Positions 24,060 to 37,218 of a stretch of DNA of 64,000 bases are shown here, piece after piece. The translations under genes and the position numbers were made by a program. Positions within the stretch are counted from its first letter, which is position 1. Each line of letters starts with the position of its first letter. The stretch covers positions 4,408,210-4,472,209 of the forward strand of contig NC_052355.1 in NCBI RefSeq assembly GCF_009727055.1, in the 5' to 3' direction. This DNA is from Benincasa hispida (taxonomy: Eukaryota > Streptophyta > Magnoliopsida > Cucurbitales > Cucurbitaceae). The notes beneath the pieces are model-generated. The model was not told the DNA's origin, did no database searches, and saw nothing but the letters and a program-made list of their open reading frames with translations.

Positions 24060-24610
24060 TAAACCATATTCACCCACTTCTAAGATTTACATACCGATCC
24101 TACAAGATGCACCACAACACCACAACAAAAGTCACTGACAACTCCGGCCTACCTTGCTCACAAACCCACCTGAAGTGATTAAGCACCGACCAGGAATTCA
24201 TGCCACACATAAACAAAACAATATTAGCTAGTAAAAGTGAGTCCATATAGCCTTGGCCACACGGCATTTCCAAAATAAGTGTGTTGTTGTCTCCGGATCA
24301 CCGTAACACAAAGAACATCCATGATCAAGGTCAATATCCTTGGTAACCAAATTCGTCCTCGTGGGAATAATGTCATTTAGAATTTCTAAACAACAAATTT
24401 GAACAATTGACACTGCCATAAACTTTTTCACAAAGACACCACCGAGTCAACACTAGAGGATGATCCCAAGCTCACTGAATTTAAAGTGAGCCCCAAGTTA
24501 TATGCTCTCTTGATCGTGAAAATCCTCTTTTTCTCATAAGTCCAATACACCTCATCATCCATTCTCAAAGATTAAGAGGAATATCTAAAATTAACTCACA
24601 TCAACGGCTA
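24060..24610 (-). pseudogene. LINE reverse transcriptase zinc-binding fragment
   Basis: The minus strand encodes, in more than one frame, the region following the reverse transcriptase of plant non-LTR elements: EILNDIIPTRTNLV then DHGCSLCYGDPETTTHLFWKC (24380-24250), a C-x2-C...H-x4-C zinc-binding pattern. Upstream 24590-24480 gives DDEVYWTYEKKRIFTIKRAY, the usual lead-in. Frameshifted and truncated on both sides. Confidence 0.75.
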
Positions 24611-25169
24611 AAAAATAATTAGTACTTTTAGGTTAATAATTAAGTATAACTATCATTGATAGACCCCTATTAATGATATTATCCATGGTTGAATGACCTT
24701 GGGGTTTGATCTAAATCTTGTAATATCTACATTTTTTTTTGCATTGTACTATGTCTGCTAATATTTTAGGCCCACTTTCTATATTTGCAACTGCCTCTTT
24801 TTTATTAGGAAAAGTTGCATGTTTGTCAAAAAAGAATATTGAAATTAACTCCATATTCTAAATATATGGACTTTGTAGAAATGGCAAAATAACAAGTTCC
24901 AATTGAAATAGTCAGATGACCGAAATGCCCTTGCAGTTAAAAATGCTTGGCTGCATTTGATTATTATTTGATTGCCATCTGACTACCATATGATTGTCAA
25001 TGATATTAATTGCTATCTAATTGTTGTCTGATTACTAGTTGATATTAATAATTATCTTATACTGATTGCTAATGATATTGATTTACTATCTGATAGTTGT
25101 TAAATTGATATGTAATATTGATTGTGAAGGGATTGAATCCCAACGGAAGAGTGTGAATGTCGTGCCATT
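24611..25169. other. AT-rich spacer with degenerate TTGATTGCTATCTGAT repeats
   Basis: 24950-25130 contains several imperfect copies of a motif like 'attgctatctgattgt' mixed with 'gatattaat'. No gene seen. Confidence 0.45.
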
Positions 25170-26290
25170 AAATCTATGGGTCTTTAGTGGCGTGTACCCA
25201 CAGTTAACAAATATTGTTTAATTTGGTTAATGAGTTTAGCCAATTAATCTCATATCGTTGGAACTTCTAATCTGTAAGTCTAAGAGGTCCCCTTCCTAGC
25301 TCGTAAAAGGAATTGAATGATTTGAATGGAGTTTGAAATGTTCATATTCACTTAGGGAAATAATATTATGTATAATGATATGTTAAATATAAATTTAATT
25401 TTAGATATGATTCAAAATTAATTTATGAGAGAATTTTAAAGGAGTTCAAATATTAATTAATTGGATTCATAATAAAATTAATGTGTAATTGATGCACATT
25501 AAAACTATAGGTTATAAGAGAAATACAATTGAATATCATTCAAATGTAAGCCAAATTAAATATTTGGAAATAATTTAATTGGAGAATAAATAATTATTTG
25601 ATTTAATTTGATTTAATTAAATGAATTGAATTAAAATTATAAAATATGTGAGAGATCTTTCATTTGATATGATTTAAATGTAATCATTAATTAAGTTAGA
25701 TTTAATTAGTGATTGGTTAATTATTTATTAATTAATAATTAATTTAATTAACTAATTAGATAACTCCCACCCAGGGGAGTATCTAAAAATGTGGGTGATT
25801 CCACATTTCTCTCATTCTCTATCTCGATTGATAAAAAAAATGGTTTGATCATAGAGGAGAAAAGAGTTTTTGACACACAACAGTTATGTATTTTTCTACT
25901 TTTCTAAAAGAAAAATTCTCCTTCTTCCTTTTTCCAATTGAATTGGTTCCCACAAACTAATTACCAAAGATTTCTCAGAGAATAGGAAGGTTGCTCTCTT
26001 GGTGGTGTTCTCAAATCCCAATTGGAGAATTGGATTCTCGCTTGGTTCTAAAAAGGTAAAGGCTTCGTATACATTTTCTATGAATTTACTTTTTTTAGCA
26101 TGTTTAACCTAGATTTTAATTTTACAGTAAGCTAAATTTTGTTTTTCTTTGGTCTTTGTATCATTTATGAATTTCCCAGTGTATGAGTATTTTAGAAATC
26201 CTAAATTAATAATAGTTTTGGTTCGGTTTTTTCTGTTGTGCTAGGCTTTCATCCCTATACCTTTATCCTGGGGAATTATCAAACAACTCC
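25170..26290 (+). mobile_element. Diverged Copia LTR fragment
   Basis: Shares with the complete LTR at 29377-31457, in order, the 'ggtctttagtgg...acagttaac' block (25190-25210), 'ggaacttctaatctgtaagtc..aggtcccctt' (25260-25295), the long AT-rich middle, and U5 text near 26000-26120. The start of the LTR is missing and the right end is indistinct. More diverged than its neighbours, so probably older. Confidence 0.6.
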
Positions 26291-27861
26291 CCCATAATAC
26301 CTGATTTAAAAAATGATTTTTAATTTAGTTATATATATATATGGCTATATCTAATATAACACATAATTTATAGTTTATATTATATTATATATAATATAAC
26401 CTATAGTTTATTATCTCTCATTTAACCTATATTATTTAATATGAATATGTTCATACGAGGTGCTTGACTCTGAATTGAATGAATGTGCTTGACTTGAAGA
26501 AGAAGGGCACCGAACGTTTTTGAAGTAGGAGTCTTTGTGTCTTCAAGGATCTTATGTCTTCAAGGAGCTTCAGAAGTCTCAAAAGTCTTTGGTGAATTCT
26601 CTCTGGGCTCTCTGAATGTAGAATTGTTAACCCCTTGGAACGAGAAGAGCTCCTTTAGCTCTCTGATGGGCTTCATGGTATTGGGCCTAGTTGGCCCATG
26701 GGCCTAATTGGCCCATGGGCCTAATTAATTGGACTTAGGCTTGACCTTGGCATTTTTAGGCCCAAATTAAACCCATATTTGGGCATAACTGGACAACGCC
26801 CAAATTATAACATCAAATTATAACATCAAATTGGGCGAAATTAATTTTACTCAACCCAACGCTTGTGACAAAAACACGTGACGTCATCAAAATTTGTCTT
26901 TAATTTCAATTTAGAACACATGTCAACTCTTAACTGGTCCCAAATTTTATGATTTTGGCATTTTGTCATTAATTTAATAAATGACGGGGCGACCCGTGAT
27001 TGGTCCGAATTTCTCCTCCAACAAATGCCCCTTTTCGAGATTTGTGCATAGATGTGGGTGGATGAATCTCAAAAAGATAAAGTTGACATCGAGATGCAAG
27101 TAATGTCTTGACTTCGATGCTCCCAATTTAATTAAACCGCGAATTTAGTGCACAAGTTTAACTAACATTTGTAATAGAGGACGACCAAACTTTTAATTTA
27201 AGAAAAATCTCAACCTTTATCTCAAACTTAATTTTATTTGGAGAGATAAAATGCTGAAATTCTCAAATTTTTAAAAAAATAAATTTAGGTTTCATCCAAA
27301 ATTAATTTGATTTGGAGACAAAACTTAAAAAATCAGAATTTAAAATGAAAATTGAAGTTTCATCCCTAATTTAATTTGATTTGGAGATTAAAACATAAAA
27401 ACTTTGTTCAAAGAAAGAAATTTGGGATATGGCCAAATTTACAAAAACTTTGAGCATTGTCCCCAATTTAATACGATTTTAGAGATAAAAGTAAAAATTT
27501 TTGAACTTAAATGAAAATTCAAGTTCCATCCCTAATTTAATTTGATTTGGAGATAAAACTAAAAAATTTGGAATTAAAAAACGAAAATTCAAGTTTCACC
27601 CCAGTTTAATTTGATTTGGAGATGAAAACTTCATAATTTTTTATTAAAATGAAAATTCAAGTTTCATCCTCAATTTAATTTGATTTGGAGATAAAACTTA
27701 ATTACTAAAAAAGGTTTGGTACGTGGCCAACAATTTTAAAAAAAGGAGGGGAAGAAAAATAATCAAAGATAAAAATTTGGGGCATGAACTAAATAGAAAA
27801 TCTAAAGTTAACAAAATCATGGATTTTCTGATTTGATTCTGGATTCAGTGAAGCCCCTAAT
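26291..27861. other. Spacer with short duplications and a tandem repeat
   Basis: Contains tandem 'ggcctaattggcccatg' duplications (26680-26730), 'aattataacatca' twice at 26804-26832, and the tandem repeat annotated at 27210-27715. No coding region was seen. Confidence 0.5.
27210..27715. repeat. Tandem repeat, period about 68 bp, about 7 units
   Basis: Each unit contains 'aagtttcatccctaattta' followed by 'atttgatttggagataaaa' and an A-rich tail ending 'aaatgaaaattca'. Units begin near 27208, 27285, 27354, 27450, 27519, 27590 and 27660; one is lengthened by about 30 bp. Confidence 0.8.
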
Positions 27862-29376
27862 GTTGGGAATGATGTCCTAAATCTCCTTGTAATCTCGTAG
27901 TTTGTAAACTCTGTATAAACATATTGTTATTAATAAAATAAGTCTTATCTTATAAGCATATACTCAATCCAATAAACTAAGATCCAGAGTTATTTCATGT
28001 AATTTAAACAAGTATGTAGAGACATACAAGTGGATCTTGTTTAAATAATAACCTAAATATTTTGTAGTAGATGGATAAGGCTGGGTACCTTATCCTGGTG
28101 ACACTACAGATATGACCCGTTTTGTAGGTATTACAAGTATTGTAAAGTGCTACAAATGATATGATCCTGATTATTCATGTGGAGACATGCGAGCGGGGTA
28201 TCCTATACAAAGAGTTTGTATAATTCTGGACCATGAAATGATTAGTTTTTTTATATAATGCCGTTAATAATAGAGACTTACATTTCACTAGGATGACCAT
28301 AGGTGACATGACCTGAATCCTGAATGAGTTGTGAACTCCTGCTCATGAAGATGGTTATTAGCTTTGTATGGGTGAGAATGGCCAGATTGCCAACTCAACA
28401 AGTCTACCATTTTGGGGATTTGTCTGACTGGGGAGCTGAGAACTCAACTACATAAGATGAAATTCACTATTTTTCTGATCCAGGGGAAAGTAGATAAATT
28501 GCTCCCTTAAAGGCTGATTCTGGGTCTTGAACATAGTGGACACACCCTCTCCTGGCCTAAGAGGACTTGGTCATAGTGGGACTATGACTTATTGTTCATT
28601 AGAGAAATCAGTGATACTTAACGAGTTAGATGTAACTACAGGGGAAAAATAGTTTTTTGGCCCAGCTGTACTTACGAGCAATTTGTGAATGGTCATCACA
28701 CTGTTGATTAGTTATATCAAATGGACACAGAAATATATCTGTAGTGCGAAGAGTGTAGCTGTCGATCTTTAGTACAGTAACCGACAGTTAACATATGTTG
28801 GGTAATTTAATTATCCGAATACCATTAAAACTTCAATCTACAGGTCCATAAGGTCCCCTCTGGAGCTCAACAGGGATTCAATCTTTGGATTAATTTGAAG
28901 TGTTCAAATTAATTAAGGGAATTAAGTATATATAATATAATTAATTATAATGTATTTGATACATTATGAGAGGAATTTGAATATGATTCAAACACTAATT
29001 ATATGAATGAGATTCATGTAATTAAATATAAATATGATTTATATTGAGAGGAATAAAATATTTGAATATGATCCAAATATTATTTATATGAATGAGATCC
29101 ATACAAGTGGATTTAATATAAATGTGATTTATATTAAATGCCATGTATAGTTGAGAGATAATAAAAACTATAGTTTATGTTGTATTTGATGCAATATAAA
29201 ACTATAGACTATATGTTATATTTGATATAACATATAGTGTATATATATAACAAAGTAGTTATTATATATTCTATTTTATTAATTTTGAAATTAATAAAAA
29301 GGAAGGAGTTATAACTCACTCCCCTCATTTTCTCAATAACTAACTTGTGATAAAAGAAGTTGAGAGATTATCTTCT
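27862..29376 (+). mobile_element. Copia LTR, 3'-truncated
   Basis: Starts with TGTTGGGAATGATGTCC and follows the family LTR for 1.5 kb, then is cut by the start of the next LTR at 29377. Most likely the second element inserted into this one, or the two lie in a recombination product. The expected last 500 bp of this LTR was not found directly to the right of the second element. Confidence 0.75.
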
Positions 29377-31457
29377 TGTTGGGATTAGTGTCCTAATTCT
29401 CCCGAAGTCTCATAGTTTGTAAACAGTACACATTGTTATGAATAAAATAAGAATTATTTTATTTGGCATTTACTCATATCCAATAAACAAAGCTCAATGG
29501 TTATTGTATGTAAACTTAAGCATGTATATGAGATATACAAGTGGATCATGCCTTATGTGATAGCCTTAAAAGGTATGTAGTATAAGAATTAAGGAGGGAT
29601 ACTTGATCCTGGTGATACTACAGATACGACCCGTTTTGTAGAGGTTTACAAGTGTTGTGAACTACTACAGATGGTAGATCATGACCATTCATGTGGAGAC
29701 ATGTGAGCGGGGGTGACCTATACAAAGAGTTTGTATAAGACCGGACCATGAGATGAATAGTCTCTTTATATAATGCCGTTGATACTTGAGACTTACATCT
29801 CACCTAAACCACCATAAGTGACATGACCTTAATCCTGAGTGTTCTGGCAACTCCTACCTTTGAGGGTAGTCCTTTGATTAGTATGGGTGAGAGTAGCCAG
29901 ATTGCCAACTCAACAAGCCTACCTTTTTGGGGATTTGTCTGATTTGGGAGTTGGGAAGTCAGTTACACGAGATGAAATTCACTCCTTACCCGAAGCAAGG
30001 GTAAGTAGATAGATTACTCCCTTAACGGCTGATTCCGGGTCTTGAACATAATGGCCACAACTTCTCTTTGGAAGAGAGGACTCAGTCATAGTAGGACTAT
30101 GATTTATGTTCATTAGAGGAATCAGTGGTACTTAAGAAGTTAGATGTAACTACAGGGGCATAACAATAAATTGACTCAGCTGTACTTAGGAGCGATCTGT
30201 GAACAGTTATCACACTGTTGATTTGTTGATATGGACCAAAATATATCTATAGTAAGGAGAGTGCAACTGTCGGTCTTTAGTGGAGTGCTCGGTAGTTAAC
30301 GGATGTCCCGTGACTAAAGAGTTTATTTATTATTCACGTACCATTGGAGCTTCAAGCTACAGGTCCATGAGGTCCCCTTGATAGCTCAATGGATTCAAGT
30401 TGAGAATCAGTTCTTGTTGTTGATTTGGAATGTTCAAATTGACAAGAGGAAATACGATTATATATGATATAATCGGTGTGATATACAAGATACATCAAGT
30501 GGAGGATTAATGTAAATGTGATTTACATTAAGTACCATAAAATAAAAAAAGAGCTATAGTTTATATGTTCATGAGATGAAATATTAAAACTATAGGCTAT
30601 AAATATAATATGGTAAGCTGGTTATCATATTTATTTATAATAATATTAATTATTGGATAATTATCTATTTTTCTCTAATAACCAATTGAGTGAGACGTTA
30701 TTGGTAGTTTTATGGTAACTGTGAGATAAAAGGAAAAAGGTTTCCCTAAATTTAGAGAGTTGCTTAATTCGGAAAGGAACTCACAGATTTTTGTCAAGTG
30801 AAATGGTTTCATTAAACGATAGTAAGTAAAGAGACTAAGCGATCGTGGAGTGTTACTATACGATAGTTCACTAGCTGGTCGTAGCTAAACAATCGCAAGG
30901 TATTGTCTATACGATAGGCTGCATTCTTCTACACAATTGAGCATTCGTCTATATGATAGACTATTCTCATCTCCCACTTGCTCAATCATCTACATGATTT
31001 TTGTTCCTCTAGTCTCTTCCTCTAACAAAGTCCACACAGAGTCCACACTTCTGGATTCTCACACCGAGAATACCAAGGTAACACTTGTGGTGGTGTCCTC
31101 ACTCAACTCGACTGAGTTCAAGATTTTGGAGGCCGTTCGTTGGGTTCGTGATTTTGGAGATCGTTGAGTTCGTGTTTGTTATTGATCGTGCTGTGTTGCG
31201 TGTGTTGTGTTCGAGCATTCATGTATTACTGTCTTGGAGACTGATCGAGCATTCGTGATCAAGGGAGTTTGAAGAACGAGTCTTCAAAGGTATGATACTC
31301 TATCCCTTGATCTTATCTAAAAGTATGCTGTAATTTCGTATTTGGCATGACCTGTTAGTTTTTGTTTCTTGATTGTAATTATGTATGTTCAATTCTGAAT
31401 GGAATTTGGAACGATCATTCCGCAGCTCATGAAAATCTTCATGTCTGATTTCCTTCA
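29377..31457 (+). mobile_element. Copia 5' LTR, complete
   Basis: A 2,081-bp LTR from TGTTGGGATTAGTGTCC to TTTCCTTCA, immediately followed by a primer site. It is the reference copy for the family pieces at 1-593, 594-1138, 2216-4026, 25170-26290, 27862-29376, 37219-37968 and 42543-44032. Positions 30826-30960 contain several CGAT(C/A)G motifs also found in the leader. Confidence 0.85.
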
Positions 31458-31458
31458 A

Positions 31459-31474
31459 TTGGTATCAGAGTTAG
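31459..31474 (+). other. Primer-binding site of the Copia element
   Basis: 'ttggtatcagagtta' two bases after the LTR end matches the initiator-methionine tRNA 3' end at TGGTATCAGAG. Confidence 0.8.
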
Positions 31475-34050
31475 GCTGTTCTGATATTCCAAATTTCACT
31501 TTTGTTCTAAACTTCTTTTATAGTCGTGGTGGGTTTTCTGCATTTCATTTAAGTGTTAAATGCGTTTGTGGATGGATGTTGATGAATGTTTACTGGTTAA
31601 TTGCCTTTGTTTAAAGCTTTCTTTTGATTACAAAGTGTTAATTTGTAAAGGCCACTGTGTTTTTAGGCATAATTAACAAGCAATCAAGTTTGTATTCAAA
31701 GTGTTTGAGTTTGTCTAGTCGTTTGTGATGAATTTTCGAAGCATGGAGATGCGATTCTCAGTGAGGAAGAAGAGCAAGAGTTGGTTGTATCGTGTAGCCT
31801 CAAGTAAATGATCGTAGGGATTTGGCTAAACGATCGTCTAGATTTTTCTACGCGATCGTGTAATATTTTCTAAACGTATGCTAAACAATGGGGTAAAGGG
31901 TTTGCTCTATCGCATAGTGTTGGTTGCCCGATCGTGTGGATGTTGAAGGTAAACGATTGAGTGGGAGCATATGATGCTCATCATTCAATAAAATTCGCGC
32001 GCACTAAACGATCGTGTAGTTAACATGCCTCATCGCATAGTCAATGACTACACGATCACACAGTATACGATACTTCGGCGCTCGCTCAACGATCATTTTG
32101 ACGATTGTGCTTCATTGGATCATTGTTGTGTAGACGATCGTTTAAGGTTTGCATTATGTGTTGCACGCTGCACGATCGCGTACCTCACGCTTCATCGCAT
32201 AGTAAAAGGTACACGATCATTGCTAAACGTATGTTTAGCTCAGGAAGCATTGGTAAACAATTGAGTAAAGCATTTACTCTTTCGTGTAGACGATCGCAAG
32301 GAAGTTGGTATATGATAAGTGAAGACGCGGACTTTGATCGGACGGTTCAAGACCCGGTTCGCCTGTTTGAACCGGAGACTCTTTGCTTTTTTAATAGTTA
32401 GCTTTTGTTTTTTTGGAATTGAGGCTAAATATTTCGGTTCATTAACTTTTGTTTAATATACATGAGATGTATGTGGTTTATATGGCATAGTGTATGACAT
32501 GTAGATTTGAAACCCACCTTAGGTTGTGCAATTATTCATGCCTCATGTATTATAAGTGTTATAATATGACATGATGAAATTACAAGAGAGCATGCACATA
32601 CATCGAGTTATATTTATGCATGCAGTAAGCATATTCATGCATCATCTTTATATTATAAGCGTTATAGTATAAGGGTGTATGGAAGCATGTGTGCTTGGTT
32701 TGTTGCTTATTTGTATAAGAGTTATATAAAAGTAACAATGAATGAACAATGCATGAAGCATGACACTTAGACTAATTTATAAGCGTTATGAATGCCTTAC
32801 ATGTGTTTGCTTTGCGTTGTGAATGGTTTTGGTTGTTTCTGTTATAAGCGTTATAATAGAAATTAGAACTAAAACCGATAAGAAAGAGTTGCATGTGGAC
32901 TTAGGTGAACTTATGTTTTAAAAGGGTTTTAAAATTTGATTGAGATAGACCTAAGTTCAAGGTTCTAATGGGATTAGTAACATAGTTCAATCTTTTTAAA
33001 TCGGTTTAATAGGATTAAATTAATTGGCATAAAAGATTAAAATTGTATTAAATCTATCTATAAGGGATCTTTTGTCTAAGGCGGGTTTTGTCTAGGGCGG
33101 GGTACTTAAGTTGACGGAAACGGAACACCCCTACCTGGGAACCTACCTGGAAAGGTGAATTAGATAGATTTTCTGCAAGCATGCGATAGATGGTCAAAGA
33201 CTCCGATAAAGAGTTCAATAGACGATGATCAAAAGTTGTTCAAATATCCAAGGTAAAAGTTACTCTTGGGCAAACCTAAAAAGTCACTTATTTAAAATTC
33301 TCAGTTGTGTTTTTTCTAAGTAAACTAAACCTTGGGTTATAAAATACTCAGTGGGAGGAATAGATATATATGGTATGTCAATGATTCCACTCATGTTTCT
33401 CCTTGAATGTTCACGCCGTGAGATTCATGCTTGGCCTCGTGGTGCCCTGGAAACATCCCCCTTTAGATGGTGTTTGCATGAGTCAATATCAAGGTGGACA
33501 GATAGAGTATTTATAGTAAGTGGGTGAAGGGTGTGTGTCAACACATCCTACGGTCTCCTTCATTGGTTCGCACCGTGAGATTATTCTTGCACTCCTCGTG
33601 GCTCCCTGGGAGCATCCCCCTTTGGATGGGTTTTGTGCAGCTGGTCAATATCAAGGTGAACTCCAAAAATGGATAGGGTCACTTTAGTTTTTTCCACAAT
33701 TGGAGTTTTTCCCCTTTGGATTGGCTGCTTGGGGCGAAACTCTAGGGCCTATAATGACGGAACTTACGGGAAATTGTTAAGTAAGTGAATGATTTCTTGA
33801 CCATGGCTACTCGTTATAGGAGAAAAATTTGTTCTGGTATTAATAGCTGGTTGAGTATGTCTCAATTCAGAGGGATAAATTGACCACCCTTCGGCAACTT
33901 TTGTCCTAAACCTTTGGAGCGTCATTGTGAAACTAGATGTCACACGGGGTTCATGTTAGTTTTGCTAAACCATATTGGATGTTGTATTTCTTTTCAACGA
34001 GTATTTGCTTAAAACCTAATGTAGGTCAATGTGTTTTTGTTTTCAGCGAC
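31475..34050 (+). mobile_element. Copia untranslated leader with repeated motifs
   Basis: About 2.6 kb between primer site and gag, unusually long. 31795-32310 has about 20 copies of CGATCG-type motifs. 32550-32860 has five TATAAGCGTTATA near-palindromes. 33395-33520 and 33550-33665 are a direct repeat with the shared text 'caccgtgagatt' and 'catcccccttt(a/g)gatgg'. 33075-33190 ('gtacttaagttgac') is also found at 48185-48235, confirming family membership of that leader. Short ORFs here are not gag. Confidence 0.7.
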
Positions 34051-37000
34051 ATGTTTGATATTCCATTAAATGCCTTTAGTTTGACCGATTTCATACAGTG
34101 GAAAGAGTCCATTAAAACGTATTTCATGGTAAACGACCTCGAATTTGTCATAGAGCAGGAATGTCCTCAAGTCTCGACCCTAGATGCACCGCGAAGTGTT
34201 CGTAATGCATATGAGGGGTAGATGAAGGCTAATTCATTGGCCCGATTTCACATTTTGGCTAGCATACCTGATGCTTTGGCCAAAAAGGTTGAGAGCATGG
34301 TCATTGCACGTGAGATCATGGGCTCATTGCAAGAATTGTTTGAATGTCATTTCTTACTTTTTGAGCACAAAGGGAAGGATGACAATACCCGTAGTGTCAG
34401 TTCCCAAGTTAAACTCCAGGAAGAGAAAGCAAGTGTTGCTGACTCTGTTGAAGTTCATCGTCGAGAAGTGTTCTCTGATATTGAACTTGGAGCTTATTTA
34501 GGTTCTAATACTGATTCCAATACTCTCCTAAAGAGGAGAAAGTCTAAAGACAATAAATATGATTTATTGGTCTTAGAGATATGTTTGGAAAGAATGATGA
34601 TTCTGCATGGATCCTTGATTCGAGTGCTACTAACCACGTTAGTTCCTCTTATCAAGGATTTAGTTCCTGGCAAATGTTGCCATAGGGAGAGATGACTCTT
34701 CGAGTCGATACTGGTGAGGTTGTTTCAGCTATTGTTGTAGGCAGGCTGAAGTTATTTTTGGACAAGAAACGTTATCTGTTACTGGATAATGTTTTTGTAG
34801 TTCCTCATATCAAGAGGAACTTAATCTCGGTTTCTTGTCTCATTGAACAAGGTTATACCGTCTCCTTTTCTGAGAGTAAAGTGTTTATTTTCAAGAATGA
34901 GATGGAGATTGGTTTTGGATCAATGGAGAATAACTTGTATGTACTAAGGCCGTTAGTCATAAAAGCCTTATTTAATACTTAAATGTTCAGTACGTCGACA
35001 ACAGCTAAAAGACCAAAGGTTTCTCCTAAGGAAAACATCCATCTTTGGCATTTAAGGTTAGGTCACATCAACCTTAATAGGATTGAGCAGTTGGTGAAAT
35101 GTAGACTTCTAAAGAGTTTAGAAGAAAACTCCTTGCCGGTGTGTGAATCATGCCTCAAAGGCAAGATGACAAATGACCTTTTACAGAGCCAAGGAAGCCT
35201 TAGAGCTTATACATTATACCTCTATGGTTCGATGAATGTTAAGGCTCGAGGTGGGTATGAATATTTCATCTCTTTCGTAGATTATTATTCAAGGTATGGG
35301 TATCTCTATCTAATGCAACGTAAGTCTGAAACCCTCGACAAGTTCAAGGAGTATAAGGCTGAAGTTGAAAACTTGTTAGGTAAGAAGATAAGAACACTAC
35401 GATCTGATCATGGTGGAGAGTATATGGACCTCCAATTCTAGAACTATATGATAGAAATGGAATTATGTCCTAACTCTTGGCCCCAGGTCAGCAGAATGGT
35501 GTATTAGAAAGAAGAATTAGAACCTTGTTGGACATAGTTCGGTCTATGATGAGTTTTGCTCATCTTCCACACTTGTTTTTGGGTTTTGCAGTAGAGACTG
35601 CATGTCATATTCTGAACAACATTCTCTCGAAAAATGTTTCTGAAACACCTTTTGAGTTGTGGAGAGGCCGTAAAGGTAGTTTATGCTACTTCAGAATTTG
35701 AGGGTGTTCGGCCCACGTGCTTGTGACTAACCCGAAGAAGTTGGAACTGTGTTCGAAAGTTTGCCTCTTTGTAGGCTACCCTAGGGAAATGAGGGGTGGA
35801 TACTTCTATGATCCGAGTGAGAACAAAGTGTTTGTTTCTACAAATTCTATCTTCTTGGAAGAAGACCACATCAGGGATCATAAGCCACGAATTAAGCTTG
35901 TTTTACGTGAGACTTTTAGTGAGACTACTGAGGGTTCAACAAGAGTTATTGAACAGACTGTCAGATCAACAAGAGTTGTTGAGGTCGGTTCATCTAGTCA
36001 ACCAGCTTAAGAGTTGAGACTACCTCGACGTAATGGGAGGGTTATGAACCCACCGGAACGCTACATGGGTTTGACTGAAGCCTATAACATCATTTCTAAT
36101 GATGGGGTTGAGGATCCATTGTCTTTTAAGCAAGCAATGGAGGATGTTGACAAAAATGAGTGGATTAGGGCCATGAACCAAGAAATGGAATCTATGTACT
36201 TCAATTACATCTTGGAGCTTGTGGATCAGCCTGATGGGGTAAAACCTATAGGGTGTAAGAGGATTTACAAGTGAAAACGAGGTGTAGTTGGAAAGGTGCA
36301 AACCTTTAATGCTAGACTCGTGGCAAAGGGTTATACCCAGGTCGAGGGAGTGGGCTATGAGGAAAATTTCTTGCCTGTTGTCATGTTAAAGTTTATCAGG
36401 ATACTTCTATCTATAGCCACATTTTATGATTATGAGATATGGCAAATGGATGTCAAGACTGCCTTTTTTAATGGTAATCTTTAGAAGACTATCTACATGC
36501 CTTAATCAGAGGGGTTCATCATTCCAGATCAAGAGCAAAGAGTTTGCAAGCTTAATAGGTCCATTTATGGACTAAAACAAGCGTCTTGATCGTGGAACAT
36601 TAGATTTGACAGTGCGATCAAATCGTTTGGCTTTGATCAGAACGTTGATGAGCCTTGTGTTTACAAGAAGATCATTAACAACCCAATAGCTTTCTTGATA
36701 CTATGTGTGGATGATATCCTACTCATGGGGAATGATGTAAGGTTTTTGACTGACATTACAAAGTGGCTAGCCGCCTAATTCCAAATGAAAGATTTGGGTG
36801 AGGCATAGTATGTTCTAGGGATCCAGATCATTTGGGATCGTAAGAACAAGAGATTAGCCTTGTCCCAAGCATTATACATCGATAAATGTTGAACAGATAC
36901 AGGATGCAGGATTTCAAGAGGGGTTTGTTACTCTTCAGGCATGGAATTGTATTGTCTAAGGATCAATTTCCGAAGACACCTTAAGAGGTTGAGGAGATGA

Positions 37001-37218
37001 GACAGATTCCCTATGCTTCAGCTATTGGAAGCTTAATGTATGCAATGTTGTGTACCCGACCCGTCATTTGTTATGCAGTGGTGATTGTCAGTCATTAGCC
37101 TAATCTAGGATTAGATCACTAGACAACATCTAAGACGATCCTCAGGTATCTTCAGAGAACGAGGGACTACATGCTCGTGTATCGAGATAAGGATTTGATC
37201 CTTACAGGATACACAGAC
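34051..37218 (+). pseudogene. Copia gag-pol, broken
   Basis: Starts at an ATG beginning MFDIPL. gag (34051-34500) has a W-x-x-S-I...N-D-L block; the zinc knuckle is missing. The protease motif DSGAT is changed to DSSAT at about 34618-34632. Integrase: the H-H-C-C finger LWHLRLGHIN...CESCLKG (35040-35165), then the core with FVDYYSRYG and RSDHGGEY. Reverse transcriptase: WIRAMNQEM (36150), MDVKTAFFNG (36450) and LCVDDILLMGND (36700). RNase H starts at 37195 and breaks off after a few residues where LTR sequence begins. There are more than a dozen in-frame stops and several frameshifts. The domain order PR-IN-RT-RH is diagnostic of Copia (Pseudoviridae). Confidence 0.9.

Noticed and set aside
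31795..32310. CRISPR-like array from the spaced CGATCG motifs
   Set aside because: Units are too short, spacing is irregular, and this is plant retrotransposon leader.
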